This document shows, in pieces, positions 34,682 to 43,983 of a DNA stretch of 44,467 nt (position 1 is its first letter; each line of letters starts with the position of its first letter). Under the pieces are notes generated by a model. That model worked only from the letters and a program-made list of their open reading frames with translations, did no database searches and had not been told where the DNA came from. A program made the translations under genes and the position numbers. Source of the DNA: Myxococcota bacterium (lineage in GTDB: Bacteria; Myxococcota_A; Polyangia; HGW-17); NCBI GenBank assembly GCA_018821305.1, contig JAHJMN010000056.1, forward strand, positions 1 to 44,467. Reading direction: 5' to 3'.

Positions 34682-37600
34682 TCATAAGTCAAGGGCATTA
34701 TCTACAGTGTAATCATTAAACCATGTACGCAAATCTGTAATTTGCATACCAAGTTCTGATATCATTTCTATCTGGATTTCCGTATTATTTTTAACGCTGT
34801 CCTCAATCATTTTCGCCGCTGAACTGAGGGGCTCAGCACAAAGGGTCAATGCACCACCTTTTATCGCATGAGCAGTCTGGCCAAGAGCTACTGAATCCGA
34901 TTGGTCGAAGGATTTTTCCATGCTGTCAAACTGTTCACCAAGTCTCTCTATGAATCCTTTAATTATATTCAAACCTACTATTTTGTTGCCACCCATTTTT
35001 TCATAAAACTCTTCAATATCGATAGGCTGTCTCTTATTTGTGTTCACATTATCTATTGCCAGTGCTGGTTCCGATTTCCGGTATGCCACGGTTTTATTGA
35101 GAATATCCGGGTTGGATTCTCCCATGTCTCCGGTAGGAACATTCTCCTGAGATACTGAATCCTCCGTCATTTCTGGTTCATTGCCAGATTCAACCCTGCA
35201 GTATCCATCAGATACCGAAGCGATGACATCCACGATCTTCCGGTAAAAAGAGGCAGCAGTGAACGGCTTTGTGAGAACATCATTCATGCCTGCCTTTATA
35301 CATTCATCAACATCCTTTTGAAAAGCGTTCGCTGTTATACCAATTATTGGAAGTTGCCGTTTATCAAAGTGACTACGAATAATGGAAGTTGCTGTGTATC
35401 CGTCCATTACAGGCATTTGAATATCCATAAGCACAAGATCAAACTGGTTGACCGTTGCCATTTCTACTGCTTCACGTCCATTATTACACAGGGTTAAAAC
35501 ACCCTTGTATTTATCCACAAGATATTTAATAACCTGTTGATTTGTTATATAATCTTCAGCACATAAAATTTTTATGCCCGTTAATGCAATTTCCGAAGAC
35601 GCATCTATGGGTGTAAATCGACCGGAAGTCCCGGCGGTTTTTTCAGATACTTCTAATGCTAAGACAAACCAGAATTCAGTACCTTCCCCCGGTTTTGAAT
35701 TAAATTCAAGTTCACCTTTCATCAATTCAATAAACCGTCGGGAAAGACTTATCCCGAGTCCGCTTCCACCATATTGCCGCGTTATAGATGAATCTCCCTG
35801 AACAAAATCATCAAAAATTCTTTCTTTAACATCATCCGCCATTCCGATGCCAGTGTCGATCACACGGAACATTATATTCAGTGATTTTTCAAATAATTCT
35901 ATTACACGAACTTCAAGAGTAACAGAGCCTTCATTTGTGAATTTCACTGCATTTCCAAGAAGATTCACTAGAACCTGATGGAGTTTCATACCATCGCCAA
36001 TGAGATAGTCGGGGATTTCATTGTTATAAATAACTTTAAAATCAAGGCTTTTCTTGCCTGCCAGGACGCCGAAAGTCTTTTTGAGACTGTCTACTATATC
36101 CCTCAGGGAAAAATCCAGAAGGTCCAGTTCCATTTTCCCGGCTTCAATGCGGCTGAGATCCAGTAACTGGTTGATAAGTTTTAGTAACCGGTTACTTTCC
36201 TTTTTAATGATTTTTCCATAATCACCAGCCTGCTCTGCACTGTTACAATTTTCGATAATCTCAGAAAACCCTATAATTCCGTTTAAAGGAGTTCGCATTT
36301 CATGTGACATATTGGCCAGAAATCGTGACTTGAACTCACTGGCGTTTCTTACTTCATCAATTGCTGCTTTTAAAGCGGCATTGGCTAGACTTAACTCGCT
36401 TGTACGTTCCATTACGCGTGTTTCAAGTTCCGCATGACTTTCTTCTATCCGGCGCCGCGCAAGGTCTTGTTCAATAAAATTCTGTGTAATTCCGGCAGCT
36501 TCTGTTGCTATTCCCGCCACATCCTGAAAAAAGCGATCTCCAAATAAAGTATGACAATCTTCAAACGAAAACCATCCGTACATTTTATTCTCAATATAAA
36601 TTGGAATAATCACTGCTGTAGAAAAATCATTTGCTGTTCTGAACTCAGACCACTCAGAAATCCTTTCGCCTTCGTTCATAATGATTTCAGGGTTATTTAT
36701 ATTACACCGATGCTGTTCAAGTATCTGCACAACTTCTACGCCATATACCTTCCCAATCACCTGAGATCTTGATTTTTCCCGCCATTCTTCTCGACATACA
36801 GAAAAACCATCATCTGTAACCCCGCAAAAAATAATGCGTCCACTTTTCAAAGTGTTACCAGTGGTTTCAAGTATATGACTTATGATCTCAGATTCGGTAA
36901 TATCCGGTCTAGCTGAAAGAGTAAGAATCTCCGCCCTGAGGTTAGTAATCTGTCTTTTGATTTCCAGCTTCTTCTCAATTTCATTGCGGGATTTCAGAAC
37001 GGAATCAAAATCCTGTTTAACAAGATACATACTCATATAAACAGGAAAAAAAGGGTCGTCTTCCTGGATTTCATCAAAATCGAGTTCTGACCCTACCTTT
37101 GTCCAGTTGATTGAACTGATGAAATCAAAGAGCCGGGCAACTTCCACTTCCAGATTGGGGGCATTGTGATCCTGCACAACGGGAACCTCAGGCACAATGA
37201 ACGATCTTGCTCTATCTCTCAAACGATGGAGAATTTTTTCAACTGGCCCTTCGGATACACTTCCATGAAGAATCTCCAAAGCTCTACTAATTGCATCATC
37301 CCTGTTATTAACAGTAGTTACAGGAATTCTTCCCCGATGAAAAATCCCACCAGTGTATATTATGAGTCGAATATGGGCAGACGCATTAAACCCAATATAG
37401 CCCTGTAGATGCCCGCGCTGGCTTTCTTTTTCAAGTAAAGCAGCAAACAAAATTCTTGCTTCCCGATCAATGATTGAAGGAACTTCTGAATAATTCTTTA
37501 TTTCCACATGCGGTTTGTTCCACAATCCGCACTCAATAAGGAATTTCATCCGTTTATCCATAAATTTTTTGATACCTTCTACAGTGGTATTTCCTTGAGG

Positions 37601-37732
37601 AAAAGTCTCAATAATCCCCTGCTCATAGCACAAAAAACACGCATTATAGCCCGGAGTTAACTGGACATTTCTCCACTCCGCCACTACTTTAAGAGGTTCA
37701 TCATTATTTTTATGGATAAATCTATAGTTCAT
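34682..37732 (-). CDS. Hybrid histidine kinase with novel N-terminal domain, GAF, HisKA, HATPase, receiver, HPt
   Basis: The protein has 1016 residues. Residues 1-160 form an N-terminal module I do not recognise (PGYNACFLCYEQGIIETFPQ, ECGLWNKPHVEIKNYSE). A GAF-like domain lies at about 265-420 and a short coiled helix at 420-465. His477 sits in FLANMSHEMRTPLNG. The ATPase boxes are HQVLVNLLGNAVKFTN, VIDTGIGM and GGSGLGIS. The receiver has Asp770 in LVLMDIQMPVMDG, and the HPt domain has His955 in AHAIKGGALTL. This is a full phosphorelay in one chain. The start codon overlaps the stop of the response-regulator gene by 4 bp (ATGA). No membrane segment is seen. Confidence 0.93.
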   Translation of the reverse strand: MNYRFIHKNNDEPLKVVAEWRNVQLTPGYNACFLCYEQGIIETFPQGNTTVEGIKKFMDKRMKFLIECGLWNKPHVEIKNYSEVPSIIDREARILFAALLEKESQRGHLQGYIGFNASAHIRLIIYTGGIFHRGRIPVTTVNNRDDAISRALEILHGSVSEGPVEKILHRLRDRARSFIVPEVPVVQDHNAPNLEVEVARLFDFISSINWTKVGSELDFDEIQEDDPFFPVYMSMYLVKQDFDSVLKSRNEIEKKLEIKRQITNLRAEILTLSARPDITESEIISHILETTGNTLKSGRIIFCGVTDDGFSVCREEWREKSRSQVIGKVYGVEVVQILEQHRCNINNPEIIMNEGERISEWSEFRTANDFSTAVIIPIYIENKMYGWFSFEDCHTLFGDRFFQDVAGIATEAAGITQNFIEQDLARRRIEESHAELETRVMERTSELSLANAALKAAIDEVRNASEFKSRFLANMSHEMRTPLNGIIGFSEIIENCNSAEQAGDYGKIIKKESNRLLKLINQLLDLSRIEAGKMELDLLDFSLRDIVDSLKKTFGVLAGKKSLDFKVIYNNEIPDYLIGDGMKLHQVLVNLLGNAVKFTNEGSVTLEVRVIELFEKSLNIMFRVIDTGIGMADDVKERIFDDFVQGDSSITRQYGGSGLGISLSRRFIELMKGELEFNSKPGEGTEFWFVLALEVSEKTAGTSGRFTPIDASSEIALTGIKILCAEDYITNQQVIKYLVDKYKGVLTLCNNGREAVEMATVNQFDLVLMDIQMPVMDGYTATSIIRSHFDKRQLPIIGITANAFQKDVDECIKAGMNDVLTKPFTAASFYRKIVDVIASVSDGYCRVESGNEPEMTEDSVSQENVPTGDMGESNPDILNKTVAYRKSEPALAIDNVNTNKRQPIDIEEFYEKMGGNKIVGLNIIKGFIERLGEQFDSMEKSFDQSDSVALGQTAHAIKGGALTLCAEPLSSAAKMIEDSVKNNTEIQIEMISELGMQITDLRTWFNDYTVDNALDL

Positions 37733-38121
37733 ACCAGTTTATACCGGACAATGAGCTCATCCAGTTCGTTTTTCCTTACGGGTTTGGACAGATACTCATC
37801 ACATAAATTATAAAATGCCCTGGCGACATTTTTAGGATCTTCCAGTGCAGTGGTCATAAAAGTAATTGTTCTTTCCGAATGTGGAATTCCTGAATCACTT
37901 TCCATTCGTTTCAGTTCAACTAAGACCTCGTGACCATCCATATCCGGTAGCCGGATATCTATACAAACCAGATTGTACGGTTCGTTTATCTCATATGATT
38001 TTTTTATGAAATTTACCGCTTCTGAACCATTCGCCGCCGAATCGATTTTACCATAAGGCTCAAGAAAAAATTCTATCATTGCCCGGGCTGCATATTCGTC
38101 TTCCACTATGAGTATTTTCAT
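37729..38121 (-). CDS. Single-domain response regulator (CheY-like receiver)
   Basis: The protein has 130 residues and is a lone receiver: acidic pair E7-D8, phospho-acceptor Asp55 in CIDIRLPDMDG, Thr90/Thr91 in the FMTTA switch, and Lys113 in YLSKPVRKNE. There is no DNA-binding or enzymatic domain. It overlaps the hybrid kinase start by 4 bp, so the two are coupled and it is the likely phosphate acceptor from the HPt domain. Output presumably works by protein contact. The Arg/Lys-rich insertion near 71-83 (MESDSGIPHSER) lengthens the loop before beta4. Confidence 0.92.
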   Translation of the reverse strand: MKILIVEDEYAARAMIEFFLEPYGKIDSAANGSEAVNFIKKSYEINEPYNLVCIDIRLPDMDGHEVLVELKRMESDSGIPHSERTITFMTTALEDPKNVARAFYNLCDEYLSKPVRKNELDELIVRYKLV

Positions 38122-38234
38122 TTTTACAACTCCTGTGCTCCCTATATATCGGACTTTTTGATCATTAGTTTAAAAATTATTTTTTGAAATCTATTTTTTT
38201 TCTTCAGGCAAATTGAGAAAACTTTGAAGTTATT

Positions 38235-39248
38235 TCAGACAAGATATTCTTTTATTATTTCAATAATTTCTGAACCTTCAGGAATCGTCAGATTCGCCTG
38301 AGTAACTGCGTCCTGAAAATCAATCGGAACAGGGGCATAGAAAAACAGAGGATTTCCAGAAAGCGGAACACTCAGCGCAATTGAATGAAGCATCTGGCGA
38401 GTAAAAATTGTAGTCTCAAGTAGAGACTCGGTCATTCCTTCTTCAATAAATCTAAGGAAAACATCAGAGGAGCAACCATAAATTTTATCACCACCTATGG
38501 GAAAGCCCGCATATTCGAGATGAGCACGAATCTGATGCTGACGGCCGGTTCTGGGAAATGCTAAAACCAGACTGAATGTTGTGGTTGAGGAAAGAGTAAT
38601 AAAATCAGTCCTTGATTCTTGGCCATCATCAACCACCGCCATTTTGATTTTTATTGGGGAGTTCAAATCCGGTCCTAAGGGTCGATCAACCGTGAATGTT
38701 TTCGTGGGTATTCCTTTAACTATGCACAAGTAGGCTTTGGAGGTCAGTCGTTGTTCAAAAGCTTTTTTTATAATTCCGCTAGAGGAACCTTTTTGTGCAC
38801 AAATGATGAGTCCCGAAGTCTCGCGATCAAGACGATGAGATGGAGTGTAATCCTCAAAACCATTTACAGACAGCCAGTGAGTCAATGTCCGTTTTAAGAC
38901 CCCCGCCGTGGGATGAACTGTAAGATTTCCAGGTTTACACAGGGCAAGGAGAGGAGGATCATGCACCAGAACCTGAACTTCCGGAAGTGTTTCATCTTCA
39001 ACAGGCAGTGGCTTAAAAAAAGAAACAACTGAATCTTCTGTTAATCGTTGAGAGCTTCTTCGCACCGGTTCAGCGTTCAGAGAAACCTGGCCCCGACGGA
39101 TCATATCCTGAATTCGATGTCGGCTTATACGCTTCATTTTGCGACATAGAAAGACATCAATCCGCATTCCGGAACTGAGGCTATCAACAATAAAAACAAC
39201 CCTGGAAAATTTATTATTTATGTTTTCAGATTCCGTTTCAGTGGACAT
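38235..39248 (-). CDS. RluA-family RNA pseudouridine synthase
   Basis: The protein has about 337 residues. An N-terminal S4 RNA-binding domain (about 20-75) is followed by the pseudouridine synthase domain with the catalytic motif HRLDRETSGLIICAQ and RTGRQHQIRAHLEYAGFPIGGD. It converts uridine to pseudouridine in rRNA or tRNA; the exact site (RluC-, RluD- or TruC-like) is not readable. The ATG at 39248 is preferred, though an in-frame TTG at 39260 would overlap the upstream stop; ribosome sites for both are weak, which suggests coupling to the upstream gene. Confidence 0.92.
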   Translation of the reverse strand: MSTETESENINNKFSRVVFIVDSLSSGMRIDVFLCRKMKRISRHRIQDMIRRGQVSLNAEPVRRSSQRLTEDSVVSFFKPLPVEDETLPEVQVLVHDPPLLALCKPGNLTVHPTAGVLKRTLTHWLSVNGFEDYTPSHRLDRETSGLIICAQKGSSSGIIKKAFEQRLTSKAYLCIVKGIPTKTFTVDRPLGPDLNSPIKIKMAVVDDGQESRTDFITLSSTTTFSLVLAFPRTGRQHQIRAHLEYAGFPIGGDKIYGCSSDVFLRFIEEGMTESLLETTIFTRQMLHSIALSVPLSGNPLFFYAPVPIDFQDAVTQANLTIPEGSEIIEIIKEYLV

Positions 39249-39256
39249 GATTAAAG

Positions 39257-40294
39257 TCAAGACTCAGGCTTTTTACCTGTACTCTCCTGCCTTAAAAACT
39301 CAAGTATGATGTCATCAACTTTGGTATCCATATTTTCAAGAGAAATGAAATCATCGGGGATACTTTTAGAAGTATCCGGTTTAAAAAGGCCCGGAGGAGC
39401 TTCAACTGGTCCTGTTAGACGCATTTCGTCTACTGGGGGAGGAGGTGGTGGCGGCGGCGGTGGAAGGTCTTCATAGTTGTTGGAATTTGTTGATTTGCCA
39501 CTACTTCCCACTTTTAAAATGGAACCGGATGAGGGAGGCATCGGGGATGCAAAAGTCCCGAAGGGTTCACTTTCACCAGTTAAAATAATAGCTGGACGGG
39601 AAATTACCACGCCCCCACCACTATCCGAAGAAGTGGGAATGGAAGGCATAATACTGACAACAACAGTGCTTTCGTTCTTTACGGGTGGTTTTGGTGGTGG
39701 TGCTGGTGGTGGAATTTCTTCATCAGAAAAATCAGCATGGGCAAAAGGATCATCGCCCATACGTTCCGGTGCAGATTTCCCTTTCATCCAGTCATTTTCA
39801 TCAACAAGAGTATCGGATTCGCGGTATACACCACTGATAATATTGCGTTTACCGGTTGTCGGTTTATGCTTTGGAGGTTCCTGAATTGGTTCCTGAATTT
39901 TAGGTACCCGCTGGGATGAACTCATAGTGGCACTCATCGCCTGACCCACAGGATCCAGAGGAGAAGGAGAGCCCCCACCAGTTTCAACATCAGCTTCCGA
40001 GGAAAAACATCCGAAATATTTGAGGATTTTTTCGTCAAACACATTATGAAGGAGGCTTGACATCATATCCTTGTGCTGAAGTTGCATCATTTTGCGAACC
40101 TGTTCTTCGGCGTCCCCAGCTCCAAGCACTTGAGAATATTCACTTTTCTTTGTTGCAATAATAATTCCATTGTGAAAAAGATGCGTAAAAATATGGGGAT
40201 TCGACTCTCCGGAGTCTTCCGTCTGGATATGATAAAGTCTCCCCTTATAGCGGAGATTGTGGTTATACCCTAAAAGTGGAGAGCGTGAAGCCAT
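39257..40294 (-). CDS. Conserved deltaproteobacterial-type protein with proline-rich linker
   Basis: The protein has 345 residues from the ATG at 40294, with GAGG 9 nt upstream. The N-terminal 95 residues (LGYNHNLRYKGRLYHIQTED, NPHIFTHLFHNGIIIATKK) form a compact domain that I associate from memory with uncharacterised Myxococcota and related proteins; its function is unknown. Residues 100-320 are disordered and proline-rich, with two poly-proline runs (positions near 192-204 and 277-290) and acidic patches. Such proline runs may slow translation and need EF-P. It lies directly upstream of the RluA-type gene in one transcript and is divergent from the M50 protease. Confidence 0.78.
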   Translation of the reverse strand: MASRSPLLGYNHNLRYKGRLYHIQTEDSGESNPHIFTHLFHNGIIIATKKSEYSQVLGAGDAEEQVRKMMQLQHKDMMSSLLHNVFDEKILKYFGCFSSEADVETGGGSPSPLDPVGQAMSATMSSSQRVPKIQEPIQEPPKHKPTTGKRNIISGVYRESDTLVDENDWMKGKSAPERMGDDPFAHADFSDEEIPPPAPPPKPPVKNESTVVVSIMPSIPTSSDSGGGVVISRPAIILTGESEPFGTFASPMPPSSGSILKVGSSGKSTNSNNYEDLPPPPPPPPPPVDEMRLTGPVEAPPGLFKPDTSKSIPDDFISLENMDTKVDDIILEFLRQESTGKKPES

Positions 40295-40540
40295 AAGCAA
40301 TTACCTCAAAAACAATGAAAATGCACAGTAGCAGATTCTAACCTGCTTGCAATCAAAATCCAATAGTTTTGTTTGAATGATTAGTAAATGACTTTCCGGT
40401 ATCCCAGAGCGCTGCAATTCCCCAGAAGGATATCCCAAAGTTCAAGTACCTTGACATTAGTACAAAAAGTGTTTACTGAGTGTTTTGCCGGACTTTTTTC
40501 CGGTTTTCTTTCCGGCCAATCGCCGGCAGCAGGATTAGTG

Positions 40541-41203
40541 ATGGATGCCAATCAATTCCGGAACGGGCTGATTTTATTTATTGGGCTAATAGTAAGCGTC
40601 GGCGTACATGAATTTGGACATGCCTTTGTTTCACACAAACTTGGAGACCCAACACCGGAATCCGAGGGCCGGGTAACTCTTAACCCCCTCGCCCACCTGG
40701 ACATGATCGGGACAGTAATCCTTCCGATTTTCTTTATCTTTATCTTAAACACAACACTCATGTTTGGTTGGGGAAAGCCCGTAAACATTAATCCCCTTCG
40801 TTTCAAAAAGTCCGTGAGCATGCGTTTCGGCGATATCCTCGTCAGTTTTGCCGGCCCCCTGATGAACATACTTTTCGCTGCTCTTTTACTTTTAATAATG
40901 GGAATTCTGGTTCGCGGCGGTTTTGTAAAACCAGCAGAGCCAATGCTTCAGGCACTGGGCATGTATGTCATGCTGAATTTCATCCTGGCTGCATTCAATT
41001 TGCTGCCCCTTCCTCCCCTCGACGGAAGTCATATAATGATCAACTCTTTCAACATGGGACGCCGCCATCCCCTTGTTGAGTTTCTCGAAAATTATGGAAT
41101 GTGGATTTTAGTAATCCTTCTTATTTCAGGAGCTCTTAAATACATTCTTGGTCCCGTCCATTATTTCAGTATATCTCTCATCCGCCTGGCCATTGGAGCA
41201 TGA
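40541..41203 (+). CDS. M50 (site-2 protease) family membrane metalloprotease
   Basis: The protein has 220 residues from the ATG at 40541, with AGGA 7 nt upstream, the usual length of compact M50B proteases. Zinc ligands are HEFGH (23-27) and the aspartate motif in NLLPLPPLDGSHI. NPLAHLD and several hydrophobic segments complete the fold. It should cut substrates within the membrane. A frame extending back to 40388 has no ribosome site and an atypical composition, so I excluded it. It overlaps scpA by 4 bp; the M50-scpA-scpB order is common in deltaproteobacteria and Firmicutes. Confidence 0.92.
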   Translation: MDANQFRNGLILFIGLIVSVGVHEFGHAFVSHKLGDPTPESEGRVTLNPLAHLDMIGTVILPIFFIFILNTTLMFGWGKPVNINPLRFKKSVSMRFGDILVSFAGPLMNILFAALLLLIMGILVRGGFVKPAEPMLQALGMYVMLNFILAAFNLLPLPPLDGSHIMINSFNMGRRHPLVEFLENYGMWILVILLISGALKYILGPVHYFSISLIRLAIGA

Positions 41204-41952
41204 CATCTCCGGATTTCGTTTTAAATCAGGATCTCGACATTCATATTGAGGAATTGTTCTCAGGTCCCTTTGATCTGCTCCTGCATCTTGTCCGTAAACA
41301 TGAGCTGGAACTTCATGAAATTCCACTTGGTTTCATTACTGAAAAGTATCTTGCAGCCATAAAAAGACTTCAGGAACTCAACGTTGAACTTGCAAGCGAC
41401 TTCCTTGTAATTGCAGCTACTTTAGTAGAACTTAAAAGCCGTTTCATCGTTGCCGGGGAAAATAACGACGAAGAGGAAGAAATTGAGGATCCGGCTTCAG
41501 TACTTGCCGCTCGATTGGAGCTCTACCGTCGATTCAGGCAGATTGCAATATATCTCAATGATAACCTCATTTTAGAACGCAGTGTGTGGAAGCGTCAGGC
41601 AAAAAACCTAGAAAAAAGCCGTGATATTGAAAAGTTCGAACCTGTTGAAATGAAAGTTGCCCTGGAAGAAATGCTTCCACGGTTAAAAAAAATGGGGTTC
41701 CGCACAAAAACAATTATCCGGCGTATTTCCCTGGCGGATCGGATCTCCACTTTACTGGAATTCATGGAAATAGCTGGAAAAGTCTCATTTTCCGAGTTGA
41801 TTCGAAGCTCGGGAGATCCTATAACCACGTTCCTTGCAGTCCTGGAGATTGTTAAACTGGGAATCCTGTCACTGGTTGATTCCGAAAATGATTTTTATCT
41901 CCGACTCAGGGAAGAGGAAGGAACCCTGTTCAGTGGAATCTCTGACGATTGA
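41200..41952 (+). CDS. scpA: Segregation and condensation protein A
   Basis: ScpA is the kleisin that bridges the heads of the SMC ATPase and, with ScpB, forms the condensin that organises and segregates the chromosome. The protein has 250 residues. It has the N-terminal FSGPFDLLLHLVRKHELELHEI, the ELNVELASDFLVIAATLVELKSR helix and a C-terminal winged helix that ends in KLGILSLVD. It starts 4 bp before the M50 stop (ATGA overlap) and overlaps scpB by 20 bp. smc itself is not in the window. Confidence 0.96.
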   Translation: MTSPDFVLNQDLDIHIEELFSGPFDLLLHLVRKHELELHEIPLGFITEKYLAAIKRLQELNVELASDFLVIAATLVELKSRFIVAGENNDEEEEIEDPASVLAARLELYRRFRQIAIYLNDNLILERSVWKRQAKNLEKSRDIEKFEPVEMKVALEEMLPRLKKMGFRTKTIIRRISLADRISTLLEFMEIAGKVSFSELIRSSGDPITTFLAVLEIVKLGILSLVDSENDFYLRLREEEGTLFSGISDD

Positions 41953-42703
41953 CAACCTGCTGCGCTTTTGCGGCTTTGAAGATGCAGACCCGGAGCTGGC
42001 TGTTATTATTCAATCTTTACTTTTAGTAAGCGATACTCCCCTCACTTTAAAGCGCATAAGCGAACTCGTTCCAAGGTACAGCAACGAAGAAATTCTTCGC
42101 ACTTTTGATGCCCTTCGGACGCTTCATTCGGTCATGGGAGTAAAAATCCATGCCGCTGCGGGAGGTTATTCTTTCACAACGGCACCCGCAGCAGCACCTC
42201 AGGTTGAACAGCACATGGAGCTTAAACCACAGAAACTTTCAAAAGCAGCCCTTGAAACCCTTGCGGTTGTCGCATATCTGCAGCCCGTAACCCAACTACA
42301 GGTAAATGAAATTCGTGGAGTTCAAAGTGACAGTTCCCTCAAATATCTTGTTGAAAAGGGTTTTGTGAAAACAGTTGGCCGCCTTGAAGAACCAGGGCGA
42401 CCGATTTTGTACAGCACAACCAAGGAGTTTCTGGAGTTTTTCGGTCTTCAGTCTCTGGAAAGCCTGCCTCCCTTTGAATCACCACCGGAAGGAAACGAAG
42501 AATCGTATACCCAGACGACAATCAGTCTGGACAAATTGATGAATGCCATTACAACAGGCAGAGATGACAGTGATGAGGAAATCCTCAATTCGCTGAAACT
42601 GGCAGCTGATGTCAGCGAAGATGTCAAGTCCCGGGAATCAAGATTGATGACAAGTCTTGGAATTTTCCACAGTGACTCTGACAGTAACAATAAATTATCA
42701 TAG
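41933..42703 (+). CDS. scpB: Segregation and condensation protein B
   Basis: ScpB dimerises and binds ScpA in the SMC condensin. The protein has 256 residues with two winged-helix domains; signatures are LTLKRISELVP and KAALETLAVVAYLQPVTQLQVNEIRGV, followed by the C-terminal PGRPILYSTTKEFLEFFGL. The GTG at 41933 is chosen because AAGGA stands about 10 nt before it and the protein then starts at the usual place; an ATG at 41834 would add 33 non-conserved residues inside scpA. The last 60 residues are an acidic tail. Confidence 0.94.
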   Translation: MESLTIDNLLRFCGFEDADPELAVIIQSLLLVSDTPLTLKRISELVPRYSNEEILRTFDALRTLHSVMGVKIHAAAGGYSFTTAPAAAPQVEQHMELKPQKLSKAALETLAVVAYLQPVTQLQVNEIRGVQSDSSLKYLVEKGFVKTVGRLEEPGRPILYSTTKEFLEFFGLQSLESLPPFESPPEGNEESYTQTTISLDKLMNAITTGRDDSDEEILNSLKLAADVSEDVKSRESRLMTSLGIFHSDSDSNNKLS

Positions 42704-42777
42704 ACTTGAACTTACAAAACAGGCACGTAGATTTCAGATAATCCGATGGCCTTAATGAAGAAATTTATGGATAAAAC

Positions 42778-43512
42778 ATGGAAAAAAAAGAACGAATCAA
42801 TAAATTCATAGCGCGATGCGGAGTTGCTTCCCGTCGCAAAGCTGACGAACTCATTAAAGAAGGCAGAGTTAAAATCGGCAACACAGTAGTTACGGAACTT
42901 GGCACAATGGTTGATCCCCGGTCGGATAAAGTTCGCGTTGACGGAACTCGCATTTCACCACCGGAAGACTACGTTGTCATTGCCTTGAACAAACCCGCCA
43001 ATGTACTTTCAACGGTTTCCGACCCTGAGGGACGAGCCACTGTACTGGAACTCCTTCCCGATCTTCAATTTCGCATTTATCCCGTTGGCAGGCTGGATTG
43101 GGCCAGCGAAGGACTCATACTACTGACAAATGACGGCGAGCTTACGCAGGCACTTACACACCCCAATCATGACGTTAGTAAGATTTATGAAGTGAAAATA
43201 AAAGGACACGTGGTTGAATCCACCCTGAAACGCATCCGTGAAGGTGTCGATCTTCCGGATGGAAAAACCAGGCCCGCCCGCGTGGAAATTGTCAAAGTAC
43301 TTCAAAAAAATACGTGGCTTCGCATCACGGTCCAGGAAGGCCGAAACCACCTGGTTCGTAAGATTTTCGAGCATTTCGGTCATGATGTTATCCGCCTTGT
43401 GCGAACTCAGATTGGAAGCATCAAACTGGGAACCCTGCAGGAAGGGAAATACCGCTATCTGAATAAACCCGATATAGCAAAACTGAAACGTGAAGCCGGC
43501 CTGACCTCCTGA
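42778..43512 (+). CDS. rluB: RluB/RsuA-family pseudouridine synthase
   Basis: The protein has 244 residues with an N-terminal S4 domain (RINKFIARCGVASRRKADELI) and the catalytic stretch GRLDWASEGLILLTNDG. The C-terminal QEGRNHLVRKIFEHFGHDVIRLVRTQIG matches the RluB/RluE/RsuA group, and the gene order behind scpB is the usual place for rluB. It should modify 23S rRNA. The gene starts 74 bp after scpB. A CCTG/CAGG repeat follows and probably ends the transcript. Confidence 0.93.
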   Translation: MEKKERINKFIARCGVASRRKADELIKEGRVKIGNTVVTELGTMVDPRSDKVRVDGTRISPPEDYVVIALNKPANVLSTVSDPEGRATVLELLPDLQFRIYPVGRLDWASEGLILLTNDGELTQALTHPNHDVSKIYEVKIKGHVVESTLKRIREGVDLPDGKTRPARVEIVKVLQKNTWLRITVQEGRNHLVRKIFEHFGHDVIRLVRTQIGSIKLGTLQEGKYRYLNKPDIAKLKREAGLTS

Positions 43513-43574
43513 CCCTGCCAGTACTATTCTCGGTGCTAACACTCCCCTTCAAAGTAAACAAGTAAACACCATGG

Positions 43575-43760
43575 ATCCTGTTTCCCTGAATTCCTGTTTA
43601 CTGTCTACCTGAATACCTGAAATTTTAAACAGGGACTCAGGTAGTCAGGCAAACAGTGTCAGGTTCAGGGCTTAACCATTCAATATCAATGTAAAATTAC
43701 AAATGCTGAAAGAAGATATTCACTGTTCTACTCTCGATCCTTTTATTCCACAAGCGGTCT
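43575..43760 (+). repeat. CCTG/CAGG long-hairpin repeat, copy 3
   Basis: The hairpin has left arm 43575-43619 with CCTG every 7-10 bases, an A/T-rich loop, and right arm 43630-43670 with CAGG. The tail TCAATATCAATGTAAAATTAC, CTCGATCCTTTTATTC and CAAGCGGTCTAATA (43678-43762) is close to that of copy 1. The head differs from copies 1 and 2. A short GGGCACGAA end of the other repeat family follows at 43802-43810. The whole gap between rluB and the tRNAs holds only repeats and a promoter. Confidence 0.78.
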
Positions 43761-43838
43761 AATATTCCACCCTACTTTCCATATTTCGACCTTTTTACTC
43801 AGGGCACGAACCATTTTTCAAATCCTTATAATTTTTCC

Positions 43839-43866
43839 TTGACTAAAAAACTGGACGTATTAAATA
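43839..43866 (+). promoter_or_regulatory. Sigma70-type promoter of the tRNA pair
   Basis: TTGACT at 43839-43844 and TAAATA at 43861-43866 are separated by 16 bp. The tRNA-Arg begins 14 bp after the -10 element, a very short leader, as is usual for tRNA operons. A GC-rich start region (CCCCTGCG) follows the -10, compatible with stringent control, which is an inference. Confidence 0.7.
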
Positions 43867-43879
43867 TGTTCCCCTGCGA

Positions 43880-43953
43880 GCGCCCGTAGCTCAGTTGGAT
43901 AGAGCGTCGGACTTCGAATCCGCAGGTCGGGTGTTCGAGTCACCCCGGGCGCG
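43880..43953 (+). tRNA. tRNA-Arg (anticodon TCG)
   Basis: The 74-nt sequence folds as a cloverleaf: acceptor GCGCCCG with CGGGCGC, D arm GCTC/GAGC, anticodon loop CTTCGAA (43912-43918) with anticodon TCG at 43914-43916, and T arm GGGTG-TTCGAGT-CACCC. CCA is not encoded. The outermost anticodon-stem pair (position 27-43) is a T-C mismatch. Confidence 0.96.
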
Positions 43954-43983
43954 CAGTATTGCGCCACTTGTGACGTTTCGCAT

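Noticed and set aside
40388-40540. N-terminal extension of the M50 protease
   Set aside because: No ribosome site and atypical composition; the ATG at 40541 gives the family's normal length.
41834-41932. Upstream ATG start of scpB within scpA
   Set aside because: It adds 33 residues unlike ScpB; the GTG at 41933 has a good ribosome site.
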